Shown here in pieces: positions 42,488 to 50,123 of a DNA stretch of 64,000 bases. The position numbers and the translations under genes were made by a program. The DNA lies in assembly GCF_014237875.1 (NCBI RefSeq), contig NZ_JACJVJ010000001.1, positions 1 to 64,000 of the forward strand, written 5' to 3'. Origin of the DNA: Parasphingopyxis marina. GTDB taxonomy: Bacteria > Pseudomonadota > Alphaproteobacteria > Sphingomonadales > Sphingomonadaceae. Positions within the stretch are counted from its first letter, which is position 1, and each line of letters starts with the position of its first letter. A model generated the notes under the pieces. It was not told the origin of the DNA. It saw only the letters and a list, made by a program, of their open reading frames with translations, and made no database searches.

Positions 42488-45124
42488 TCAGGCAACGAAC
42501 GACGCATAGGCCGCTTCAAGCCGCTTTGCATGATGGTCCCAGGAATGATTCTTTATGACCCAGCGCCGGGCCGCCTTGCCCATTGCGATGCTGGCTTCAG
42601 GATTCTCATACAATTCCTCGACGACGCGTGCGAGGTCCAACGGATCGCCCGGTCGGCAGATCCGTCCGGTTACACCATCCTCTACAATCTCCCTCAGCGC
42701 GCGCAGATCGCTAACAATCACCGCCTTTTCCATGGACATCGCCTCGAAAGGCTTCAGCGGCGAGACGAGCTCGCAGACGCGAAATGGCTTGCGAACGATC
42801 GGAACTGCATCGGCCAGCGACAGGTAGGAACGAATCTTGTCGGGCTTCACCTTGCCCTGGAAGGTGACCGCGCCGCAGGCGACCAGATCCTTTGCCTGGC
42901 TCTTAAGTTCGTCTGCGGCCCGCCCGGCGCCGACCACGACCAGCTTTGCCGGTATGTTTCGCTGGCGTAACAGGCCGACAGCCTCGATAACGTCATCCAA
43001 TCCTTCATATTCGAGTAGCGAACCGGCATAGACGAGAACGAAATCCTGGGGTTCGATGCCGATTTTGGCGGCAAGCTTCTCGTCCCGCTCGGCAGGTTCG
43101 AATGCACCGGGATCGATCGCATTGCTGAGCAGCTCAAATCGGCCGGCATCGACTTCGCCCTCATCGAAACCAGCCAGTAGCTCGTCGCGAACCGCGACGG
43201 TAATCGTGAACACGAGATCCGCTTCCCTGACGATCAGCCGTTCGATCTGCCGCTCATAATCGAACCGCTCCGTCGCCTCCCAGCCGCGGCGGCGCGAAGC
43301 GGCCGTGAGTTCCCAAAGGCCGCGCACTTCGTAGATGAAAGGCAGGCCAAGCGATCGCGCCGCAATCAATGCGGGCAGGCCGTTACGATAATTTGACGCC
43401 GCATGCACAATCGTCCGCCCTTCGGCCTTGATGCGATCCCCCAATATGCGGGCGGCATTCTGCATATAATTTTCCGGATCGGCTTCTACGAACGGTGTCT
43501 GGCAATGCAGATAGGTGACGTCGCCGACCTGCAACTGCTCCGATTCCAGCGCATCCGGATCACTCACGATATCGGGACGATCCCAGGGAAAGCCGGGGCG
43601 CGTGAAGCAGCTGATATCGACATCGCGTCGCATCATCGTCGTCAGCATTTCCTGGGTCCGGATGGCATATCCGGCAACCGACCAGGGCTGCGAGCTCGAC
43701 GCGACATAGGCAACCGAAACGCTTTTCTGCATCTGGGGGCCGGCTTTCGGCGGAATCAGGCGCTGCGCCGTGGCGCGCAGGTGCAACGCCAATCGCAACT
43801 CCCCGATAAACCGCGTGACCTCTTCGCCCTTCGCGTCCTCGAGCAACCGACCGGCAGAGGTCAATGCGCCCCATTTGAACAGTTTTGCCGAGGCATAATG
43901 GGCACGCTTCGCCTGGGGATCGAGGCCCAGCGAAAGGACCAGGCATTGATGCGCCATTGCCGGGTCGTCTTCGCTCAGTATCTCCGCCAGTTCGACGAGA
44001 ATGATCTTGAACTCGACGAACTCGACCTGGCGCCAGAGATTCGTCAGCGCGCCGAACAGACCTATTTTCCGCATCGATTTTGCCGCTTCCAGTGCGATCT
44101 CCCGCCGCCACGATGGCGAGGATGTGACCCGCGAATATTTGGGCACTTGGACAAGCGATTTGTCCTCGGCCGCATCGCAGCCCAGCAACGGCGTGAGCGA
44201 CGCCCGCGCTCTCGCCATGCGCATCTGGGACAGGGTCAGGGTATTGAGCCCCTCATCGATCGCTTCATAGAATTTCGCGAATTCATCGAGATGATCATCG
44301 CGGGAGCCCGCCAGTTCCGCAGCCAGTTCATCGGCTTGACGCCGAACGATAGCGAGATGCTTCGCCGTGTCCTGCAATCGCGCGCTGATGACTTGCGACT
44401 GGCTCGCCAGGGTCGCGGCCATGGCATGGGCCCGCTGGCCCGGATCAAGATGATCGTGCCAGGCGAAACCGTCTCCCCGCTGTAGCTTCTGGATACGCGC
44501 CCTTATATCGGATCGCATCTTGGGACCGATCGCCGAAAAGCTTGACGGTACGCCCATGCAAAGCTGCAGAGGCGCCAGTTTGCCGCTCCCTGCAAGCCGC
44601 ACGCCGAGGTTGAGATGCGAAAAATCCGGCGGCAGCATGATAACGACCGGACGCGGACGTTTCAGCCCAATCCGATAGCTTTGCGGTTCGGCGGCAGATT
44701 TGGCGTAAACCCGAATGACGACCGCGCATTCCGGATGAAGATCGCCAAAGTCATCAAACAGGTCGAACACGAGAAAGGCGGGCTGTTCGCCCTCGCCGGT
44801 CAGTGTCGAGAGATCGAGCGGATTTCTCGCCCGCAACAGGCGACGCTCGCCCGGTCGCATGGCAAAATCGAGCGTGTTTTCATGGGGATCGATCTGCCAG
44901 CGCCCGGCAGCGGCCCGCGCAATGGCATCATCGAGCGCGAAGGAAAACGACGCGTCACCAACGCACAGTTCCAGACCGAGAAATGTCTCGCCTTCGTGAT
45001 TGAGCCGGTATCTTCCGGCCCTGCGCCAGCGGAGATTCGCGCCCCAGAACGCCTTCAGCCGAGCGAGTAGCGATCGCGGTTCGACTGTTCGGGACGATCC
45101 GGGGGTGATCTCTCCCATGCGCAT
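42488..45124 (-). CDS. Large GT4-type glycosyltransferase with long N-terminal region, 878 aa
   Basis: The C-terminal part (about residues 480-878) is a GT4 glycosyltransferase: SVAYVASSSQPWSVAGYAIRTQEML opening, FIYEVRGLWELTAASR, FVLVYAGSLLEYEGLDDVIEA, and KPFEAMSMEKAVIVSD for the donor site. The N-terminal half has a beta-rich segment (about 30-180) and helices with no family I recognise. ATG 45124 (MRMGEITPGS) is chosen because GAGGAGA precedes it; an upstream in-frame start would add 37 residues. It is convergent with the secretion operon and divergent from the rightward sulfotransferase operon, so it probably serves the glycan cluster. Donor unknown. Confidence 0.87.
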   Translation of the reverse strand: MRMGEITPGSSRTVEPRSLLARLKAFWGANLRWRRAGRYRLNHEGETFLGLELCVGDASFSFALDDAIARAAAGRWQIDPHENTLDFAMRPGERRLLRARNPLDLSTLTGEGEQPAFLVFDLFDDFGDLHPECAVVIRVYAKSAAEPQSYRIGLKRPRPVVIMLPPDFSHLNLGVRLAGSGKLAPLQLCMGVPSSFSAIGPKMRSDIRARIQKLQRGDGFAWHDHLDPGQRAHAMAATLASQSQVISARLQDTAKHLAIVRRQADELAAELAGSRDDHLDEFAKFYEAIDEGLNTLTLSQMRMARARASLTPLLGCDAAEDKSLVQVPKYSRVTSSPSWRREIALEAAKSMRKIGLFGALTNLWRQVEFVEFKIILVELAEILSEDDPAMAHQCLVLSLGLDPQAKRAHYASAKLFKWGALTSAGRLLEDAKGEEVTRFIGELRLALHLRATAQRLIPPKAGPQMQKSVSVAYVASSSQPWSVAGYAIRTQEMLTTMMRRDVDISCFTRPGFPWDRPDIVSDPDALESEQLQVGDVTYLHCQTPFVEADPENYMQNAARILGDRIKAEGRTIVHAASNYRNGLPALIAARSLGLPFIYEVRGLWELTAASRRRGWEATERFDYERQIERLIVREADLVFTITVAVRDELLAGFDEGEVDAGRFELLSNAIDPGAFEPAERDEKLAAKIGIEPQDFVLVYAGSLLEYEGLDDVIEAVGLLRQRNIPAKLVVVGAGRAADELKSQAKDLVACGAVTFQGKVKPDKIRSYLSLADAVPIVRKPFRVCELVSPLKPFEAMSMEKAVIVSDLRALREIVEDGVTGRICRPGDPLDLARVVEELYENPEASIAMGKAARRWVIKNHSWDHHAKRLEAAYASFVA

Positions 45125-45270
45125 AACTGGGTCTCCTCGCTCGTTCCCGCCACCGCGTAAATTGCTGTGATTGGAATTGAAAAGCCGAACATCGTGACCC
45201 CCCCGGATCGTGCACAATCTCTTGCATAGCACCACATCCCATTGATCGAATGGGAACTTCTATGGCAATC

Positions 45271-45286
45271 GATCGGTTAACCGATC
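45271..45286. promoter_or_regulatory. Perfect 16-bp palindrome GATCGGTTAACCGATC
   Basis: It is fully symmetric about TT/AA. The site lies 93 bases upstream of the methyltransferase that opens the rightward operon and 146 bases upstream of the large glycosyltransferase. It is a candidate operator; the binding protein is unknown. Confidence 0.45.
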
Positions 45287-45292
45287 CGATGA

Positions 45293-45322
45293 TACGGGAT
45301 ACGGCGTTGCCGCCGTCCCGTA
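45293..45322. other. Strong 12-bp hairpin near the glycan operon start
   Basis: TACGGGA pairs with TCCCGTA, and inside it CGGCG pairs with CGCCG around TTGC, with a two-base bulge. No T-run follows on the plus strand. It may be a leader RNA structure or a terminator-like element. Confidence 0.4.
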
Positions 45323-45378
45323 AATAGCGGCAAACTGTTACACGGTGTGGATCGATTCACGAGGCTGGGAGGAAATGC

Positions 45379-46149
45379 GTGCCCGAAAACCCTTCGAAGC
45401 GGGAAATCGGCGAAAGGTTCGACGCCGAGTTCGCGAAGTTCAAGCGCCAGCATCCCGAGGCCACTGTCGCAACCTACTATACCCGTCGTCACGTCCTGAA
45501 GAATTGGGCGTTGGAAAAAGGCCATAACAGCCTTGGCGGAAAAATCGTCAAGCAGGACGGCGAGCAGATCGAATTCTGGGAGGCCGGCAGGCAAAAAGCC
45601 GAAAACTGGATCGATCGATACAACGTCGCCCCGACGGCGAAAGTCGTCGAATATGGCTGCGGAACGCTGCGCCTTGCCGCCCATTTCATCGCTTATCTTC
45701 CCGAGCGCCATTTTTTCGGACTCGACGTCATTCCGGAATTTCTCGAAAAAGGCCGGGACCTGATCGGCGCGGAACTGATCGGCGAAAAGGCGCCGGTCCT
45801 TGCGGTGATCGACGATGCAAGCATTGCCGCCGCCCGCGATTTCGCGCCGGATTTCGTCTTCAGCCACGCCGTAATGCATCACGTGCATCCCGACGAACTG
45901 AAAATCTATGCAGCGAATATCGCATCGATCGCATCGAAACCCGGGTGCCGGGTCGCTCTCAATGCGACGTGCCACCCGACACCCATTCGCTATGGCAATC
46001 TCGGCTGGGCGCAACCCGAAGCCCAAATCGTGGAACTGTTTCGACCGCTCGAATTCGCCGGCGTGCGAAAAGGCAAGGCAGTGAAAAGGGGGCGCTTCGA
46101 CGTGCAGCCCGCAGCGTTCGAATTTGTTCGGACCTCGACCGAAGCCTAA
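45379..46149 (+). CDS. SAM-dependent methyltransferase, 256 aa
   Basis: A class I methyltransferase. Motif I is KVVEYGCGTLRLAAHFI, followed by FFGLDVIPEFLEKG and the later DFVFSHAVMHHVHPDEL, which matches the post-motif II region of sugar and small-molecule methyltransferases. GTG 45379 follows a clean GGAGGAAATGC. It opens the rightward operon and is followed after 34 bases by a sulfotransferase, so it probably methylates a sugar or lipid-linked glycan. Substrate unknown. Confidence 0.88.
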   Translation: MPENPSKREIGERFDAEFAKFKRQHPEATVATYYTRRHVLKNWALEKGHNSLGGKIVKQDGEQIEFWEAGRQKAENWIDRYNVAPTAKVVEYGCGTLRLAAHFIAYLPERHFFGLDVIPEFLEKGRDLIGAELIGEKAPVLAVIDDASIAAARDFAPDFVFSHAVMHHVHPDELKIYAANIASIASKPGCRVALNATCHPTPIRYGNLGWAQPEAQIVELFRPLEFAGVRKGKAVKRGRFDVQPAAFEFVRTSTEA

Positions 46150-46183
46150 AGCATCGCCTCCCGCCATTCGGAAAGGATGCCGC

Positions 46184-46900
46184 GTGTACGTCAACGATAC
46201 CATTCTCGCCCGGGCGCATGAACCGCGATCGCTGATGCTGTTCATCCATTCGCAGCGAACCGGCGGATCGAACACCCTGCGTTGGCTGCGCACGCATTTC
46301 GGGGACGAGAGATCCTATACGTCGCGTACGGTCGACGATTTTCGCCATTGGCGACAGATCGAGGACCTGCACACGCTTGACAGCTTCGACCTCTATGGCG
46401 GGTTCTCCCGCTTCATCGAGCGCGACATATTCGATCGGCCGATCTACGCCATGGCCAATGTCCGTCACCCGTTTTACCGGATCGCCTCGCTTTACGGAAT
46501 GAGCCGCGGACACCAAACACACTGGCTGCACGAAGTTTCGCTCAAACACAGCTTCGAAGACTATTACCGTATCGGTAGCGAAGCGAAGCCCGACTATTTC
46601 CACAATGTGACGACCCGCCGACTCGGAGGGCAACCCGATTTCGATGCCGCCAAGACAATAATCGAAAAATATTTCGGCCTGGTCGCGCTCACCAACTACC
46701 TGCCGGAAGCGACGAGGGTGCTGGTCGATACGCTCGGCTGGGACGACGCGCCGATGGAGGCGACTCCGGCACCGCCCGATCACATTCACTATGCGCGCTA
46801 CGACGACAGCCCGGTCCGCGACGAGATTGTCGCGAACAACCGCGAAGACCTGCGCCTGTTCGAATTCATCAATGGCCTGAACGGGTTCGGCACAGACTAG
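46184..46900 (+). CDS. Sulfotransferase-family protein, 238 aa
   Basis: A P-loop sulfotransferase fold. LFIHSQRTGGSNTLRWLR (about residues 18-35) matches the PAPS 5'-phosphosulfate loop of the Sulfotransfer_2 type, and NVRHPFYRIASLYGMSR (about 92-108) the 3'-phosphate site with its Arg and Ser. These enzymes move sulfate from PAPS to sugars. GTG 46184 has AAGGA seven bases upstream. It is clearly related to the N-terminal domain of the next protein (same VRHP-x-x-R-x-x-SLYGMS block and following GYYR-x-GSE-like segment), so a local duplication occurred. Confidence 0.88.
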   Translation: MYVNDTILARAHEPRSLMLFIHSQRTGGSNTLRWLRTHFGDERSYTSRTVDDFRHWRQIEDLHTLDSFDLYGGFSRFIERDIFDRPIYAMANVRHPFYRIASLYGMSRGHQTHWLHEVSLKHSFEDYYRIGSEAKPDYFHNVTTRRLGGQPDFDAAKTIIEKYFGLVALTNYLPEATRVLVDTLGWDDAPMEATPAPPDHIHYARYDDSPVRDEIVANNREDLRLFEFINGLNGFGTD

Positions 46901-46994
46901 TCCCGAGGCCCGACGCCACATTCTGCAGTTGAACCGCCCCGGCCCCGGTCCTACGCTCAATCGTCAACGAGCCGCAGCGCACCGAGGAGAGACC

Positions 46995-49900
46995 GTGTTT
47001 TCCAATCCCCGAAATCTTGAATCGGGAAATGCCGAGAACGCACTGCTCGCCTTCTTCCAGTCCCAGCGGAGCGGCTCGCATGCCGTCAACCGATGGCTGC
47101 ACACGATCTTCGACAAAGACGACGTCTATTTTTTCCGGAATGTCGAAAATTTCGTTCACTGGCGCGACCAGAATTCGGAATTGCTCGCAGACTATCGTGT
47201 CTATTCCGGCTTTTCCGACTTCAAACCGATCGATCTCGGCGGCCGGCCCTTCGTCGCCTTCGCCTCGGTTCGCCACCCCGTGCACCGCCTGATCTCACTC
47301 TACGGTATGAGCAAGCGCGAAGAATCGCACGTCTATCACCAGCTGGCGATGGAGAATGATATCGAGGGCTATTATCGCAAGGGCTCGGAGGAGCGCCCCT
47401 ATTATTTCCGCAACCTGTGCACGCAGCGAGTATCGGGTACCGATAGTTTCGACGCAGCGCAGGAAATGATGGAGCGCTTTTTTGGTGCGGTCGCCACGAT
47501 CGACGAATTAAATCCCTTCACCAAGCTTTTGAGCGATACATATGGCATCGGCACCGATCCCGTCGAAGCCAAGTCAATGGATGCAGAACAACATCCCGAA
47601 CTTTTGAACTCGCCGTTCGCCGAGCAGATTTTGGAGGAAAATAGCGCAGATCTGGCACTGTTCGAGTTTGTAGCCGGATTCGACCGCGGCAAAGCCTTAA
47701 CTGATTGCAAGTTGGAACTTGCGATACTGGCAAAGACGGAAATGGAAGCTGAGGCCCATACCGAATCTACTGCGCGAGCCAAAGCGGAGGCTAAGGCCGA
47801 AACGGAAGCCGCAGCACGAGCCAAAGCGGAGGCCAAGGCCGAAACCGAAGCCGCAGCACGAGCCAAGGCAGAGGCCAAGGCCGAAACCGAAGCCGCAGCA
47901 CGAGCCAAGGCGGAGGCCAAGGCCGAAGCCGAAGCCGCAGCACGAACCAAGGCGGAGGCCAAGGCCGAAACGGAAGCCGCAGCGCGAGCCAAGGCGGAGG
48001 CCAAAGTCAGAGCGGAGAACAAGGAAAAGGCGGCTGCCGCAGCAAGGGCGGAAGCCGACGCCAGAGCACGCGCAATAGCCCGAGAAAAGGCCACTTGCCA
48101 GCCTTGCCCTATCTGCGGCGATCCGATGAAATCGCTCAAGAAGGGAGATTATTGTCCCGGTTGCAATATGCCGGCCCGGGGCCGCTCGCTCGTCCCGCTG
48201 ATCGACGAAATTCTCAATCCCTGGGTGCAAACCGAGGGTGCAACCGATCTTCCCATCCTAGCCTTTGCCGCCACATCGGCCGAGAAGAATGTGCTTGCGC
48301 GCATCTGGCCGATGATCAAATCCGTCTCGCTCTACGGAAGCTATGGCAGGGATCACGAAGAGGGCGTCGATGTTCGCGCGATGGCCGGTTATGCCGATGG
48401 AAGCTTTTCGGCAGCTATGGGAATTCTCCTGTTCGATTATTTCCCGGAGCATGAGGCCGCACTGGCCGAACTCTATCGCGTACTCGCCCCGGGATCGGTA
48501 ATGTTCACCCTGATCCTGAGCGGCCGTGTGTTGCCCGGATATGCGCCACCAATCGTAACCAAGCGGATCGAACCCAAACCCGGCTATTTTGACTATATCC
48601 CGGAAGGCGGAGAGCTTTCGAGTGTTAAGGTGGGTCAGGACTGGCTGCTCGACGCCATCGCGCGCGCAGGCTTCGTGCCGCAGCAAGCGAGATTGTTCGA
48701 CGAGGCATCCGGCCATACGCTCGAATGGTTTATCGGGTATAAGCCCAAGACCACCCCTCGCCTCCCTGTACAAAAGCGCGGCGATCCCACGGAAGTGGCG
48801 GCCGAACCACTGCGCGACAGTATTGCATCTGGCGCCGAAACCGAAGCGGAAGGCAAGACAGCCATCATCCCGGCCGCAACTCGCAACGGCATAGATTATA
48901 TCGAAGGCTTTCGGCGCGAATATCGCCGCGATGTCGATCCAGCTTTCGGGTTCAGCTCCATAAAACTGACACTGACCATCCCGTCCGTGCCCGCGGCTGG
49001 ACGCCTAGCAAGTTTCGCCGAACATATTGCGGGCACGGGCACGGTTGTCGGAACTATGCCCGGCGGCGTCCTGGTAAGCGAAGACATGGGCGAAAACTGG
49101 CGGGCAATCACCTTTCCCGAAGTGCCCGATGTCGAGTTCGAAAATTGTTTCACGACCCGCTCCGGCATTCACCTGCTTCAAACCAAGACAGACGACGCTT
49201 TCGACGGCAAACCCGGAACACCATCCGTCATTCATCGATTCGCGCCGGACTGGAGCTATCTCGACGCGGTTCCGATCGGCGATCATCGCTGGCACGGAAC
49301 CTCGTCAATCGGCCAGCATGGCGACACAATTATCTGGGCCGAATATCCGCACAACGCGGGCAATCATACGCCGGGCAAGGAGGATCAGGCGATTTCTCCG
49401 CGCGTTTTCCGTTCACGCGATGAGGGCGCGACCTGGGAAACCGTCTTCTCCCAAAGCGGCGAGAATATCCGCCATTTTCACACTCTGCTCGCCGATCCGC
49501 ACGTGCCGGGCCAATGGTGGCTTTCCTCCGGAGATCGGCCGCATGAATGCCGCGTCTGGCTAAGCCGGGACGATGGCGACAACTGGATCGACATCACCAA
49601 CATCAAACCCGATGTCGATCTCAACGCGCAAGCCTATCCCCAGTCGGTGCAGCGCTACACGGATCTCTGGCTTGACAAGGATCGCGTTATTTGGGGCAGC
49701 GACGACTGGCTGGGATCTCCAAGAAATGCCATGCTTTCCGATGCGCCCGATATCGGCAACCAGCGCCGCAGCGGATCGCGGATGTTCGTCTCGGACCGCG
49801 TCGTGCCGCTCCAGCCCCGTAATTTGGGCTGGGTGGGCAATCCGGTCCGCTCGATCATCGATGTCGGCCCCGCGCTGATCGCGACCACAGAGGCGAAATA

Positions 49901-50123
49901 TGATGTCCTCACCCGCCCCCAGATTTGTCTCGTCGCCAAGGATGGGCGGCCGCTCGTTCAGGAACTGCTGGCGGTCGATGTGGCGGAAGACGAGAAGAGC
50001 GGATTCACCTATTCGCGCTCCAGCCATGCCGCTGTGAACGGCACTTTCTTCACCTTCCGATCGAGCCGCGATCTTGGCCAGTACGCCACCCGCATCCTGC
50101 AATGGCATGTCGAGTTCGACTGA
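46995..50123 (+). CDS. Five-part fusion: sulfotransferase, coiled coil, zinc ribbon, methyltransferase-like, Asp-box domains, 1042 aa
   Basis: Residues 1-235 form a sulfotransferase-like domain (FFQSQRSGSHAVNRWL loop; SVRHPVHRLISLYGMSK). Residues 240-360 are an Ala/Glu/Lys/Arg coil with 14-residue repeats. C368, C371, C374, C387 and C390 supply a zinc ribbon. Residues 400-585 resemble glycan-cluster methyltransferases (SVSLYGSYGRDHEEGVDVRAM, LLFDYFPEHEAALAELYRVLAPG) but lack a clear GxGxG. Residues 650-1042 carry Asp-box/BNR motifs (SEDMGENW, SRDEGATW, SRDDGDNW) of sialidase-like propellers. GTG 46995 follows GAGGAGAGACC. No signal peptide is seen. It probably combines sulfation, methylation and glycan recognition on one scaffold. 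Confidence 0.85.
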   Translation: MFSNPRNLESGNAENALLAFFQSQRSGSHAVNRWLHTIFDKDDVYFFRNVENFVHWRDQNSELLADYRVYSGFSDFKPIDLGGRPFVAFASVRHPVHRLISLYGMSKREESHVYHQLAMENDIEGYYRKGSEERPYYFRNLCTQRVSGTDSFDAAQEMMERFFGAVATIDELNPFTKLLSDTYGIGTDPVEAKSMDAEQHPELLNSPFAEQILEENSADLALFEFVAGFDRGKALTDCKLELAILAKTEMEAEAHTESTARAKAEAKAETEAAARAKAEAKAETEAAARAKAEAKAETEAAARAKAEAKAEAEAAARTKAEAKAETEAAARAKAEAKVRAENKEKAAAAARAEADARARAIAREKATCQPCPICGDPMKSLKKGDYCPGCNMPARGRSLVPLIDEILNPWVQTEGATDLPILAFAATSAEKNVLARIWPMIKSVSLYGSYGRDHEEGVDVRAMAGYADGSFSAAMGILLFDYFPEHEAALAELYRVLAPGSVMFTLILSGRVLPGYAPPIVTKRIEPKPGYFDYIPEGGELSSVKVGQDWLLDAIARAGFVPQQARLFDEASGHTLEWFIGYKPKTTPRLPVQKRGDPTEVAAEPLRDSIASGAETEAEGKTAIIPAATRNGIDYIEGFRREYRRDVDPAFGFSSIKLTLTIPSVPAAGRLASFAEHIAGTGTVVGTMPGGVLVSEDMGENWRAITFPEVPDVEFENCFTTRSGIHLLQTKTDDAFDGKPGTPSVIHRFAPDWSYLDAVPIGDHRWHGTSSIGQHGDTIIWAEYPHNAGNHTPGKEDQAISPRVFRSRDEGATWETVFSQSGENIRHFHTLLADPHVPGQWWLSSGDRPHECRVWLSRDDGDNWIDITNIKPDVDLNAQAYPQSVQRYTDLWLDKDRVIWGSDDWLGSPRNAMLSDAPDIGNQRRSGSRMFVSDRVVPLQPRNLGWVGNPVRSIIDVGPALIATTEAKYDVLTRPQICLVAKDGRPLVQELLAVDVAEDEKSGFTYSRSSHAAVNGTFFTFRSSRDLGQYATRILQWHVEFD
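47772..48010 (+). repeat. 42-bp tandem repeats encoding the coiled coil
   Basis: Five full units and a partial sixth start at 47772, 47814, 47856, 47898, 47940 and 47982. Each encodes 14 residues of the type ARAKAEAKAETEAA. The units differ at a few bases only, so the array is young and may vary in copy number between strains. It is in frame and does not break the gene. Confidence 0.93.

Larger units (their letters stand above)
45125..45378. other. Divergent promoter region with two symmetric elements
   Basis: 254 bases between the large glycosyltransferase and the rightward glycan operon. It contains a perfect 16-bp palindrome (45271-45286) and a strong hairpin (45293-45322), both listed separately. 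No convincing small gene is seen. Confidence 0.5.

Noticed and set aside
47772-48010. Possible CRISPR array
   Set aside because: The 42-bp units are directly adjacent without spacers, are in frame within a gene and encode a coiled coil; no cas genes are nearby.
47402-48139. Antisense frame of Ala/Ser-rich repeats across the coiled-coil region
   Set aside because: It is the mirror of the 42-bp repeats, with low complexity and no start signals; the sense frame continues through the sulfotransferase, zinc ribbon and Asp-box domains.
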